Positions 34,309 to 42,753 of a stretch of DNA of 64,000 nucleotides are shown one piece after another; position 1 is the stretch's first letter, and each line of letters opens with the position of its first letter. The translations under genes and the position numbers were made by a program. Under the pieces are notes generated by a model, which did not search any database, was not told where the DNA came from, and saw only the letters and a program-made list of their open reading frames with translations. Source of the stretch: Ruegeria sp. R13_0 (GTDB lineage: Bacteria > Pseudomonadota > Alphaproteobacteria > Rhodobacterales > Rhodobacteraceae); contig NZ_JAGHRB010000014.1 of the NCBI RefSeq assembly GCF_017743995.1, forward strand, positions 40,969-104,968, read 5' to 3'.

Positions 34309-34944
34309 GTGCAGGATCAGGCTTTCACCGAGGATTTTCGCACGCAGTTCGATCTGTTGATGCGGCTCCGGCGCGATGTGCGTCGGTTCCGCACCGACCC
34401 TGTGGACGAGGCAGTGCTGACGCGCTGCCTCGACGCATTTCTGCTGGCCCCATCCGTGGGACTCAGCGAACCCTGGCGCGTGATCCGCGTCGAAAGTAAG
34501 GCCGCGCGCGACGCGGCGCTCAAGAATTTCCAAACCGCCAATGCGGACGCTCTGGCCGGGTATTCCGGTGAGAAAGCACAGCTGTATAGCGGCCTCAAAC
34601 TGTCGGGCATGCAAGAAGCGCCGGTGCAATTGGCGGTGTTCTGCGATGACACCACCAGCAAAGGCCAGGGTCTGGGCGCGGGCACCATGCCCGAGATGCG
34701 GCGCTATTCCGTTGTCTCCGCTATCACCCTGTTCTGGCTGGCCCTGCGCGCGCAGGGGCTGGGGCTGGGCTGGGTTTCGATCCTGGATCCCGAGCAGATG
34801 AACACCGATCTGAACGTCCCAGACAACTGGCGGCTGATCGGCTATTTCTGCGTCGGCTGGCCGGAAGAAGAGTCCGACACGCCCGAGCTGGAACGGGCCG
34901 GTTGGGAAGACCGCGACGAGACTCTGCCGATCGAGGTGCGATAG
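34309..34944 (+). CDS. bluB: 5,6-Dimethylbenzimidazole synthase
   Basis: BluB cuts reduced FMN with oxygen to give 5,6-dimethylbenzimidazole, the lower ligand of cobalamin. The 211-residue nitroreductase-fold protein starts at GTG. It shows the BluB pattern RRDVRRFRTDPVDEAVL, FLLAPSVGLSEPWRVIRV, and ALRAQGLGLGWVSILDPEQM. Its place between rpsP and rimM is unusual, because no other cobalamin gene is adjacent; cobC-cobD are 25 kb away. Confidence 0.9.
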   Translation: MQDQAFTEDFRTQFDLLMRLRRDVRRFRTDPVDEAVLTRCLDAFLLAPSVGLSEPWRVIRVESKAARDAALKNFQTANADALAGYSGEKAQLYSGLKLSGMQEAPVQLAVFCDDTTSKGQGLGAGTMPEMRRYSVVSAITLFWLALRAQGLGLGWVSILDPEQMNTDLNVPDNWRLIGYFCVGWPEEESDTPELERAGWEDRDETLPIEVR

Positions 34945-34948
34945 GCCG

Positions 34949-35095
34949 ATGTTCGGATTGTTACGGCTTCCCATCCTGTTGCTGATCGCATTTATTGTCG
35001 GCGTGTTCTTTGAACGCAATAACCAGCGTGAAGCCTGCGAAGTGATCGGGCAATGGCGAAACGGACTATGTATAACGGAAGGCTCAAATGAGTGA
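34949..35095 (+). CDS. 48-residue membrane protein overlapping rimM
   Basis: An open frame starting 4 bases after bluB and overlapping the rimM start by 8 bases encodes 48 residues. There is a basic N-terminus (FGLLRLP), one transmembrane helix (about 8-21, [13 protein letters not shown]), then a short charged tail with a [12 protein letters not shown] motif whose two cysteines (30 and 41) could form a disulphide outside the membrane or bind a metal. Coupled overlap and packing into the gap argue that it is real. Function unknown. Confidence 0.6.
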   Translation: MFGLLRLPILLLIAFIVGVFFERNNQREACEVIGQWRNGLCITEGSNE

Positions 35096-35591
35096 TCTGA
35101 TCTGCGTCGGCAGCATTGCGGGATCATACGGTGTGCGCGGCGAGGTGCGGCTGAAAAGCTTTTGCGCCGTGCCAGAAGACATCGAAGCCTATTCGCCACT
35201 AACCGACGAAGACGGCAAAGAGCGCTTTCCCGTGGTGCTCACCCGCGCGATCAAGAACGGATTTGCTGCGCGTCTGGGCGGGGTTGAAACCAAGGAAGAG
35301 GCGGACGCCCTGAACGGTCTGCGCCTGTATGCCCGGCGGGATCAACTGCCTTCACTGCCGGATGACGAGTTCTATCACACCGACCTGATCGGGCTCGAGG
35401 TGTATGACACCGGCGGCACCTTGCTGGGTAGGGTGAAATCCGTGCAAAATCACGGCGCGGCGGATTTGTTGGAATTGCACGGGCCGGGTCTGAAATCGAC
35501 TGTCCTGCTGCCCTTTACTCTGGACGCTGTTCCGACAGTTGATCTTGAGGCCGGTCGCATCGTCGCTGACCCGCCAGAAGGCCTGATCTGA
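35088..35591 (+). CDS. rimM: Ribosome maturation factor RimM
   Basis: RimM binds S19 and helps mature the 30S head. The 167-residue product has the N-terminal RimM domain ([21 protein letters not shown], ending [11 protein letters not shown]). A C-terminal PRC barrel follows, with [14 protein letters not shown] and [12 protein letters not shown]. The length is usual. Its start overlaps the small membrane protein, and its stop overlaps the sulfotransferase-like gene in a single base. Confidence 0.95.
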   Translation: MSDLICVGSIAGSYGVRGEVRLKSFCAVPEDIEAYSPLTDEDGKERFPVVLTRAIKNGFAARLGGVETKEEADALNGLRLYARRDQLPSLPDDEFYHTDLIGLEVYDTGGTLLGRVKSVQNHGAADLLELHGPGLKSTVLLPFTLDAVPTVDLEAGRIVADPPEGLI

Positions 35592-36400
35592 TGCGGCGCG
35601 TTCTGCTGCATCTGGGGTTGCACAAGACCGGCACCACCGTTGCGCAGTCGTTTCTCTACAAGAACCGTCAGCTGATCTGGCCGCATTTTTCATTGATCCT
35701 GCCCTACAAGACCCGCAAAACCGGAATTGCAGACATCGCCACGCGGCATTCGATCTATCGGCTGCACAGCACACTGGCCGAGTTCGAAACCGGTTTCCGC
35801 GCGCTTCTGGACCCCATCGACTTTGGCACCAGGCGCGGCTTGATCCTGAGCGAGGAGAACTTTGCCGGACTGCGCCCGAGTCGCAACAGCGCCGAAGGCT
35901 ACGGGGCGACCCCGGAATTGGCGACGACGCTGGTGGAGCAGGTGACAGATCGGCTGGGGCCGGTCGACCTTACGATCTATCTGTCCTTGCGACAGCGTGA
36001 GGATTGGCTGCGCAGCCTCTGGGCACATGATCTGCGGCGGACACGGCTGGTGCAGGACTATGACGAATTCCGGGAGGCGCTGAACCACCTGCCCTCGCCG
36101 AAAGAGACGGCGGATACGCTTCAGGACCGGCTGCCGCTGGTCAAAGTCCAGACCGAGTGGATGGAGGACCTGCGTAAGCGCCGCTTCGGGCCGGGCGCTC
36201 CGTTTGCGACATTTCTGAACCTCCCGCGCGACAAGATGTTCAAATTGGTCGCGCCGGAGCCGCACAAGGCCCGTCCGACCGATGAAGTTCTGCTGGAACT
36301 GCTCGAGTTGAACCGTTCGGCGCTGGACGATGCGGCTTTGATGGCGCAAAAGAAGGCCCTCATCAAACGCGCCAAGGACGATCTGGTTTCCCAGTCATGA
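35591..36400 (+). CDS. Sulfotransferase-like protein
   Basis: The 269-residue protein begins with RRVLLHLGLHKTGTTVAQSFLYKN, a P-loop-like motif (HKTGTT) of the 5'-phosphosulfate site in PAPS-dependent sulfotransferases. A later DLTIYLSLRQREDWLRSLWAHDL resembles the second (3'-phosphate) site, with its RxxxDxxxS-like spacing. It could sulfate a carbohydrate or lipid, or have lost activity. The acceptor is unknown. It lies between rimM and trmD, sharing overlaps with both, so it is expressed with ribosome maturation genes for reasons not evident. Confidence 0.65.
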   Translation: MRRVLLHLGLHKTGTTVAQSFLYKNRQLIWPHFSLILPYKTRKTGIADIATRHSIYRLHSTLAEFETGFRALLDPIDFGTRRGLILSEENFAGLRPSRNSAEGYGATPELATTLVEQVTDRLGPVDLTIYLSLRQREDWLRSLWAHDLRRTRLVQDYDEFREALNHLPSPKETADTLQDRLPLVKVQTEWMEDLRKRRFGPGAPFATFLNLPRDKMFKLVAPEPHKARPTDEVLLELLELNRSALDDAALMAQKKALIKRAKDDLVSQS

Positions 36401-37197
36401 CAGATACACCAAGCAAATCCCACGGCCGCAAGGCCATCCGCCCCACTCTGCAACCGCGCGAGTTGATGACTCCGACCCCGGATCTGCACGGCGTGTGGAA
36501 GGCCAAGATCATCACCTTGTTTCCCAGCGCCTTCCCCGGCGTTCTAGGCGAAAGCTTAACGGGCAAAGCCTTGCAAGAGGGGCTTTGGCAACTGGAAACG
36601 GTTGATCTGCGGCAGTTCGGGATCGGCAAACACCGCAATGTGGATGACACACCCGCAGGCGGCGGCGCGGGTATGGTATTGCGCGCCGACGTTTTGGGGC
36701 CTGCCATCGAACAGACCATGGCCGGTATCAGGGGCAACTGGCCACTGATCTACCTTAGCCCGCGGGGCAAGCGCATGGACCAGCGGATGATGCAGAACCT
36801 CGCGCGTTGCGACGGGATGACCTTGCTCTGCGGCCGTTTTGAAGGCGTAGACGAGCGTGTGTTGGAGCATTACGGCGTGCAAGAAGTCAGCCTCGGCGAT
36901 TTCGTCATGACCGGCGGAGAGATCGCAGCGCAAGCTCTGATCGACGCCACCGTGCGGCTGATCCCCGGCGTGCTTGGCAACCAAGCCTCGACCGAGGAAG
37001 AGAGCTTTTCCTCGGGCCTGCTAGAACACCCGCAATACACGCGCCCCGCGAAATGGAACGGCCGCCCAATCCCCGAGGTCCTGATGTCCGGTCACCACGG
37101 GCGCATCGCAGAATGGCGGCATCAGATGGCCGAGGACATAACGCGGGAACGGCGGCCTGATGTTTGGGACGACTACAAGAAGTCACGCGAAAGCTGA
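36397..37197 (+). CDS. trmD: tRNA (guanine-N1)-methyltransferase TrmD
   Basis: TrmD methylates G37 of tRNAs ending in G36, preventing frameshifts. The 266-residue SPOUT enzyme has an N-terminal extension of about 30 residues, then KIITLFPSAFPGVLGESLTG, HRNVDDTPAGGGAGMVLRADV, and YLSPRGKRMDQ. The trefoil-knot SAM site reads LLCGRFEGVDERVLEHYG and SLGDFVMTGGEIAAQALID. It starts in ATGA with the preceding gene. It is the last gene before the convergent GH25 lysozyme. Confidence 0.97.
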   Translation: MTDTPSKSHGRKAIRPTLQPRELMTPTPDLHGVWKAKIITLFPSAFPGVLGESLTGKALQEGLWQLETVDLRQFGIGKHRNVDDTPAGGGAGMVLRADVLGPAIEQTMAGIRGNWPLIYLSPRGKRMDQRMMQNLARCDGMTLLCGRFEGVDERVLEHYGVQEVSLGDFVMTGGEIAAQALIDATVRLIPGVLGNQASTEEESFSSGLLEHPQYTRPAKWNGRPIPEVLMSGHHGRIAEWRHQMAEDITRERRPDVWDDYKKSRES

Positions 37198-37203
37198 CAC
37201 CAC

Positions 37204-38010
37204 TCAGGATGGGCGGTTCTTCCACTGCGCCCAGATCTCGGGCGGGCCGCTGAAGACGTTTATGTCGACCTTACCCTGAACCCCCGGCACCAGACCGGTG
37301 CCTGTGTATTGCCAGAACCTCCAGACCGCGCCGGGATAAACCTGACGGGGATGTCCCGCTACCGAGCGCAGCCAGAAATCAGTCTTTGGAAGCCGTGAGA
37401 TGTTAGTGTCCTGGTAGAAGTCCACAGTGGTGTAGACGATTGGTCGGCGGCCATAATGACGTTCGAGGATATCGAGGAACTTTTGCGCCTCGGCCCGGAC
37501 GATCTTGCCATCGGGACGCAGGGTGCAAGTTTTAGAATGCGGCGTCCATTCCATGTCCAGCACATGCGGCAGGTCCGCACCTTTCGGGACGTTCTGAATG
37601 AACCACTGCGCCTGTTCACGGGCTGGCCGACAGAAATAGTAATAGTGATACGCCCCCCACGGCACACCCGCTGCCTGCGCGCCGCGGCGATGTTCTGCGA
37701 ACATCGGGTCGAGGAAATCACCCCCCTCGGTCGCTTTCATGAACACAAAGCTGACGCCCGAGGCCTTGGCCTGACGCCAATCAATCGGCCCCTGCCAGCG
37801 CGATACATCCAACCCGTGAACAGGGTAAAGCCCGGGATGTCGCCCATCCCAGTCATGTGGATCTGCATCGCCAAAATCGGGGTAGATTACGGCGGGCGCG
37901 GTCCGGTCTACGCCCGGCGTGACCTCTACGACCTGCGGCGGAGGTCCTCTGCGTCCGCAGGACACCAAAACAGCGGCCGCCAGGGCCAGCATGATTGCAA
38001 ATCGGGTCAT
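37204..38010 (-). CDS. Lipoprotein lysozyme, glycoside hydrolase family 25
   Basis: The enzyme would cleave the MurNAc-GlcNAc bond of peptidoglycan, probably tethered in the periplasm. The 268-residue product has a lipoprotein signal (VLVSCGRR lipobox near 18). A GH25 barrel follows with GLDVSRWQGPIDW, SFVFMKATEGGDF, WGAYHYYYF, the catalytic DxE in HVLDMEWT, and FWQYTGTG. It faces trmD, 6 bases between stops, and so interrupts the usual trmD-rplS order in the opposite direction. Confidence 0.9.
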   Translation of the reverse strand: MTRFAIMLALAAAVLVSCGRRGPPPQVVEVTPGVDRTAPAVIYPDFGDADPHDWDGRHPGLYPVHGLDVSRWQGPIDWRQAKASGVSFVFMKATEGGDFLDPMFAEHRRGAQAAGVPWGAYHYYYFCRPAREQAQWFIQNVPKGADLPHVLDMEWTPHSKTCTLRPDGKIVRAEAQKFLDILERHYGRRPIVYTTVDFYQDTNISRLPKTDFWLRSVAGHPRQVYPGAVWRFWQYTGTGLVPGVQGKVDINVFSGPPEIWAQWKNRPS

Positions 38011-38376
38011 TGTTTCAGCCTGAAATAACTGCTCTTGTAATTGACCTCAGAATGCCTGATCCAACGCACAAAGCAACGTCGCATTCAGGAATTGGCAAAA
38101 TCCCACCGCCGGTGCCTGCGATTTAGGCTTGATCCCTGTCCGCAAACCCCCTAAAGCAGCGCAATCCGGTGCCGCGTGATGCGACTCCGGTGTTTTGGTT
38201 TGTTTCATGGCGCACCGCTTGGCTTTCTTCGGGCAACGCGTGTCAGGGCAGACCGGACCAAAGGAACATTCGATCTGACCTCTGGCGGGCTGTACGCAGG
38301 ACCCGATGAAGACCAAGAGCTCTCAGGCCGTGCCCAAACTTCGTGGACCAACCACGAGCAGATAGGAGTGAATGCG
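38011..38376. other. Gene-free stretch upstream of rplS
   Basis: The 366 bases lie between the divergent starts of the GH25 gene and rplS and must hold both promoters. Just before the rplS ribosome site there is a small hairpin, TCGTGG-ACCAA-CCACGA (38341-38357), which may be a leader structure or chance. I see no other gene. The long open frame running into rplS is an upstream extension without a ribosome site. Confidence 0.5.
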
Positions 38377-38760
38377 ATGGACTTGATCGCACAGCTTGAG
38401 GCGGAACAGATTGCCGCCCTGGGGAAAGACATCCCCGATTTCAAAGCCGGTGACACCGTTCGTGTCGGCTTTAAAGTGACCGAAGGGTCGCGTACCCGTG
38501 TGCAGAACTACGAAGGTGTCTGCATCGCGCGTAAAGGTGGCAACGGCATCGCCGGTTCGTTCACCGTCCGCAAAATCTCGTTCGGCGAAGGCGTAGAGCG
38601 TGTGTTCCCGCTGCATTCGACCAACATCGACAGCATCACCGTTGTTCGCCGTGGCCGCGTCCGTCGCGCCAAACTGTACTACCTGCGCACCCGTCGTGGT
38701 AAATCCGCACGTATCGCAGAGGTCACCAACTACAAGCCCAAAGCTGGCGCCGAAGCGTAA
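38377..38760 (+). CDS. rplS: 50S ribosomal protein L19
   Basis: L19 sits at the 30S-50S interface. The 127-residue product has [33 protein letters not shown], the central [17 protein letters not shown] and the basic [23 protein letters not shown], all typical. The start at 38377 follows AGGAG; the upstream open frame (38176) is not used. rpmE follows 11 bases later. Confidence 0.97.
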   Translation: MDLIAQLEAEQIAALGKDIPDFKAGDTVRVGFKVTEGSRTRVQNYEGVCIARKGGNGIAGSFTVRKISFGEGVERVFPLHSTNIDSITVVRRGRVRRAKLYYLRTRRGKSARIAEVTNYKPKAGAEA

Positions 38761-38771
38761 GGAACGGAAAG

Positions 38772-38993
38772 ATGAAAAAAGACATCCATCCCGATTATCA
38801 CGTCATCGACGTCAAAATGACCGATGGCACCGTTGTTCAGATGAAATCCACCTGGGGCAGCGAAGGCGATCAGCTGGCTCTGGAAATCGACCCCTCCGTG
38901 CACCCCGCATGGACTGGTGGTTCGTCGCGCCTGATGGACGCCGGCGGCCGCGTGTCGAAGTTCAAAAAGAAATACGAAGGTCTGGGCTTCTAA
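38772..38993 (+). CDS. rpmE: 50S ribosomal protein L31, zinc-free type
   Basis: A 73-residue L31 ([41 protein letters not shown]) with no cysteine at all, so it lacks the CxxC zinc knuckle of the other L31 class. In other bacteria zinc-free copies can replace the zinc form, but here it sits with rplS as in many Rhodobacterales and is probably the main copy. A strong terminator follows the stop. Confidence 0.93.
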   Translation: MKKDIHPDYHVIDVKMTDGTVVQMKSTWGSEGDQLALEIDPSVHPAWTGGSSRLMDAGGRVSKFKKKYEGLGF

Positions 38994-39015
38994 GTCTTGC
39001 CATGTTCGATTTCGT

Positions 39016-39048
39016 AAGGCCGTCCCTTGGGGGCGGCCTTTTTTGTTT
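39016..39048 (+). terminator. Rho-independent terminator after rpmE
   Basis: An 11-bp stem (AAGGCCGTCCC with GGGGCGGCCTT, one GU pair) with a 3-base loop is followed by TTTTGTTT. This is a canonical intrinsic terminator and marks the end of the rplS-rpmE transcript. Confidence 0.9.
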
Positions 39049-39114
39049 CCGACTAAATGCATGATGCACGCCACGCGGACCTGTTTCGAAAACAAAATCG
39101 GATCGGCAACTTTC

Positions 39115-40701
39115 TTACTTCGTCAGCTCCACTGCACTGTGCAGTGGTGGCACTGGCCCGCGAAGCAGCAACAGCGCCAAAACCATCCCGATCAGAGCGG
39201 CAATCGCAGCGACCACCATTGCGCTGTCAAAGGCGTTGTCCTGCAAATCCCGCAGAGCCTCAGCCAGAGCTGTTCCTGCCGTCGGCTCCAAGCTGGTGAG
39301 TAACTGCTGGACCTCGCCAGGTTTGCCGTGGGTCAGCGCATGCGCCAGATCAGCACGCTGCGTTGATCCGGAGGGCAGTGCGTCAATCACTTCGGACAAG
39401 CCACGACGTATGGTGATAGACTCTGCCAACCCACCGACCACTGCCCCCATGGTTGCTCCGAAATAGAGACAGGCGTTAATCACGCCTGAGCCCTGTCCAA
39501 CATGCTCTTCGGGCAGAAGGCGCAGGCCAAGGCGCGGCAGGAGCGAGAAACAGATACCCAACCCGATCCCGACGATCAGCAGCTTCCACCAGATCTCGGA
39601 ATATTGCGTGGTATTCGAGACTGTCGTCAGCAACAGGAACCCACATGCCATTGCCCCCAGTCCGATCGCAACCGGCCACTGGAAACTGTAGGGTGCCAGA
39701 AACCGGGGCGCGGTGACAGATATGACAAACATGCTGAGGCTAAGCGGCATGATCGCCAATCCCGCGCCGATGGAGGTATAGCCAAAGGCATCCGGCGATT
39801 GCACAAACGTGTTGAAATAGACAAAGAAACAGAAAAGCGTGAAACCGGTAAAGAACATTCCCGCGGCGGCCATGAAATAACGCGGATGACGGAAATACCG
39901 CAGCTCGATCAACGGGTCATCACTGCGACGCGAGACAATGACCAGCAGGACGGTCGCCAGGGCCGCCACAGCCAGCGGTATTAGCGTCAGTGGTGTGCTC
40001 CACCCGCCGCTTTCCCCATTGCTAAGCGCAAAGGACAGCGGCCCGAGAAATAGCAGAATGGCAACTGCTCCGGGATAGTCGAAACGTGCCCCGGCAAGGC
40101 GCGTGTCAGGCACGTACTTCCGTTTGCTGACATGCAATCCAATGGTGAAGGCCACGACCAGCAGAACCAGATCGGCGGCAAACACCGCGCGCCAGCTAAT
40201 GTAATGCCCAAAGGCACCGCCTACGATGGGACCAACTCCGATAGCCAGCCCGACAATCGCGCCCCAGAAACCGGTGACACCGGCTCTCTGTTCCTCAGGT
40301 GTCGCCGCTGTCAGCAGGGAAAGAGAAGTTCCGAACAACGCCGCTGCCCCCGCGCCTTGCGCACCGCGCCCGATTAACAGCATGGTTGCGTCTTGCGCAA
40401 ACAGGACCGAGCCAGACCCAAAGGCAAAGACGACCATACCAAAGAAGAAAACCCCCATCTTGCCGGTGATATCGCCCAGACGACTGACGATGGTAACAAG
40501 TGAGGCGCTTGCGACGGTATAGATCGCCATTACCCATTGCAGGCCGGACGGTGTCAGGTCGAATTCGGCCTTCAGGTTAGGTAGGATCGTCGCAACGGCG
40601 GTGGTGTTAAACCCTACAACCATCATGCAGATTGCCGTCATTGCCAGCACCACGCGGGCGCGGGCTTGTGGGGTTACGTCTGTCGGCGTCTTTCCGTTCA
40701 T
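39115..40701 (-). CDS. MFS drug exporter, DHA2 (EmrB/QacA) family
   Basis: The 528-residue inner-membrane protein has about fourteen hydrophobic segments, the length and count of DHA2 proton-drug antiporters. Motif A reads GDITGKMGVFFFG, and motif C-like text is seen in GFWGAIVGLAIGVGPIVGGAFGHYISWRAVF, which here has the GPxxGG of exporters. It likely pumps toxic or hydrophobic compounds; no partner fusion or TolC gene is adjacent. I use the ATG at 40701, after AGGGTGA, over the longer frame. Confidence 0.87.
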   Translation of the reverse strand: MNGKTPTDVTPQARARVVLAMTAICMMVVGFNTTAVATILPNLKAEFDLTPSGLQWVMAIYTVASASLVTIVSRLGDITGKMGVFFFGMVVFAFGSGSVLFAQDATMLLIGRGAQGAGAAALFGTSLSLLTAATPEEQRAGVTGFWGAIVGLAIGVGPIVGGAFGHYISWRAVFAADLVLLVVAFTIGLHVSKRKYVPDTRLAGARFDYPGAVAILLFLGPLSFALSNGESGGWSTPLTLIPLAVAALATVLLVIVSRRSDDPLIELRYFRHPRYFMAAAGMFFTGFTLFCFFVYFNTFVQSPDAFGYTSIGAGLAIMPLSLSMFVISVTAPRFLAPYSFQWPVAIGLGAMACGFLLLTTVSNTTQYSEIWWKLLIVGIGLGICFSLLPRLGLRLLPEEHVGQGSGVINACLYFGATMGAVVGGLAESITIRRGLSEVIDALPSGSTQRADLAHALTHGKPGEVQQLLTSLEPTAGTALAEALRDLQDNAFDSAMVVAAIAALIGMVLALLLLRGPVPPLHSAVELTK

Positions 40702-40781
40702 CGTGTCACCCTGAGCTTGTGGCTCTTTACCGCAATTTATCAGTAGATTAGCGATTTTTGCAGCCACGCATAGGGTTTACG

Positions 40782-41669
40782 TCAAATCCAATAGGTCAAG
40801 GCCAGCGGTAGAACGAGTATGGTCGTCAAGGTAGACACTAGGATGAACCCGGCGACATCCGGGCCGTATTCCGGCACGTGCTGGTCAATGAACAGGTATG
40901 TTGCCACCGAGGATGGCATCAGGCAGCACAGGATCAGGGCGCCGCGCTCGGCACCCGTGAAGCCGAAGAGCCAGACCAGACCCATGGCAATACCCACAGC
41001 CATGACCAGATGCAGTCCGGTCAGCAAGACTGCACGCCCCAGACTGGCAATCCTTAGCGTCGCCAGCGTGTGGCCCAGTGTCAGCAACATCAGCGGGATC
41101 GACAACCCGCCCAGGATATCGAAGGACTTGGCGATCGGTTGCGGCAGGCTGGTCCCTGTGGCCATCAGGATCAACGACAGGGCCACGGCATAGATGATCG
41201 GTGATGTGACCAGCTTTCTAACCGAGAACACACCGGCCGGGATCCACATTCCAACGGTAAAGATGCTGATCAGGACAACGACGACAAAGGCCATTGTGTA
41301 GGCCATCCCCGCGTCGCCCAGCGCCAGCAGAGTGATCGGCAGGCCGATATTGCCCACATTCCCATGCATCAGGGGCGTCAGGAACGCCCTTACAGGCAGG
41401 CGCAGAAGCCGCAAAGCCACAAAGCCCAGAACGCCAAAGCTGGCCACAGCCAGCGCAGCAGCGCTCATCATATCCAGAAACGTGCCCACATTCAGCTTGG
41501 TGCCCGCCAGATGCGACAGGATCAGGGTCGGATAGCCGACCCGCGAGACGATCCCTCCGACCACTTTATTGTCAAACGGAGACTTGGTAAGCGCCAGCCC
41601 ATACCCGATGCCCACGCAAATCAGGACCGGTAAAACCACGTTCAGAACGCTCAGGAACAGTTGCTCCAA
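40782..41669 (-). CDS. AEC-family transporter (auxin efflux carrier type)
   Basis: The 295-residue inner-membrane protein with ten hydrophobic segments fits the AEC family, with PVLICVGIGYGLA at the start, LMHGNVGNIGLPITLLALG in the middle and STLTTILVLPLALTYW at the end. Family members move organic acids or amino acids outward. I place the start at a TTG (41669) because AGGAGG lies 7 bases before it. The upstream ATG at 41732 has no ribosome site. It lies upstream of the MFS exporter on the same strand. Confidence 0.85.
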   Translation of the reverse strand: MEQLFLSVLNVVLPVLICVGIGYGLALTKSPFDNKVVGGIVSRVGYPTLILSHLAGTKLNVGTFLDMMSAAALAVASFGVLGFVALRLLRLPVRAFLTPLMHGNVGNIGLPITLLALGDAGMAYTMAFVVVVLISIFTVGMWIPAGVFSVRKLVTSPIIYAVALSLILMATGTSLPQPIAKSFDILGGLSIPLMLLTLGHTLATLRIASLGRAVLLTGLHLVMAVGIAMGLVWLFGFTGAERGALILCCLMPSSVATYLFIDQHVPEYGPDVAGFILVSTLTTILVLPLALTYWI

Positions 41670-41886
41670 CCGGTATCCTCCTGTCCGATCCTCGATTAAA
41701 GAGTGAATCACGGGCCCGGTTTTGGCAAGCATGGCGTTCTAAACTGCCAAAGCGATTGGGTTTTCCAAATTAGAGCCTGATATTGGTCGAAACAACGCCC
41801 CGAGGTTCTTTTCTTCCCCGCTGACACAACATATAGTGGCTAATAACAACGTGTGGACAAACACGGCAGGGCTTGGGAACGACGGC

Positions 41887-42696
41887 ATGGCACATATCAT
41901 CGTAGTGGGGAACGAAAAGGGCGGCGCAGGCAAATCGACCGTTTCCATGCATGTGGCCACCGCTCTGGCGCGTCTGGGCCGCAAGGTCAGCACGCTGGAT
42001 CTTGACCTGCGGCAGCGAAGCTTGGGACGCTATTTCGAGAACCGGGCGAACTTTTTGAAAAACGCTGAGGCAAGCCTGCCCAGCCCACGCCACCACGACC
42101 TGCCCGAGATCGACGCCAGCACCCTGAAACCTGGCGAGAATATCTATGACCATCGCCTGTCGGCGGCTGTTTCGCAGCTTGAGAATGACAGCGATTTTAT
42201 CCTGATCGACTGCCCTGGCTCACATACCCGTCTCAGCCAAGTGGCGCATTCGCTGGCCGATACGCTGATCACACCGCTGAACGACAGTTTCATTGATTTC
42301 GACCTGCTAGCCCGGATTGACTCCAAAGGTGAGAAGATCCTCGGCCCGTCGGTCTATTCCGAAATGGTTTGGAACGCGCGGCAATTGCGGGCGCAGGCAG
42401 GCTTGAAACCGATCGACTGGGTCGTCGTGCGCAACCGGGTCGGTACTCAGCGCATGGTCAACAAGGAAAAAATGCAACGCGCGATCGAGATGCTGTCGCA
42501 ACGCATCGGGTTCCGCGTCGCTTCGGGCTTTTCCGAGCGGGTCATCTTCCGTGAGCTTTTTCCTCGCGGCCTGACCCTGCTGGACCTCAAAGATATAGGC
42601 GTCAAACAGCTGAACATCTCTAACATCGCAGCGCGTCAGGAACTGCGCGACATGATGCGCGAGTTGAACTTGCCCGGCGTCGAAATCGACTTCTAG
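41887..42696 (+). CDS. mipZ: Division-plane positioning ATPase MipZ
   Basis: MipZ forms a gradient from the chromosome pole and blocks FtsZ away from midcell. The 269-residue ParA-type ATPase has the deviant Walker A GNEKGGAGKST (8-18), LDLDLRQRSLGRYFENR, and LIDCPGSHTRLSQVAHSLADTLITPLNDSFIDFD. These last blocks are distinctive of MipZ rather than plasmid ParA, and ParB is not adjacent. I choose the ATG at 41887, the usual MAHxIVVGNE start. Confidence 0.9.
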   Translation: MAHIIVVGNEKGGAGKSTVSMHVATALARLGRKVSTLDLDLRQRSLGRYFENRANFLKNAEASLPSPRHHDLPEIDASTLKPGENIYDHRLSAAVSQLENDSDFILIDCPGSHTRLSQVAHSLADTLITPLNDSFIDFDLLARIDSKGEKILGPSVYSEMVWNARQLRAQAGLKPIDWVVVRNRVGTQRMVNKEKMQRAIEMLSQRIGFRVASGFSERVIFRELFPRGLTLLDLKDIGVKQLNISNIAARQELRDMMRELNLPGVEIDF

Positions 42697-42753
42697 GCGC
42701 TACTTGAACCCCTTCCCCACCAGACCGCGCCGCCCCCTTTCGGGCACGACAGC

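Noticed and set aside
33757..35199. A 480-codon minus-strand open frame across rpsP and bluB
   Set aside because: It is the reverse of well-recognised genes and has no family resemblance; long antisense frames are common in GC-rich codon usage.
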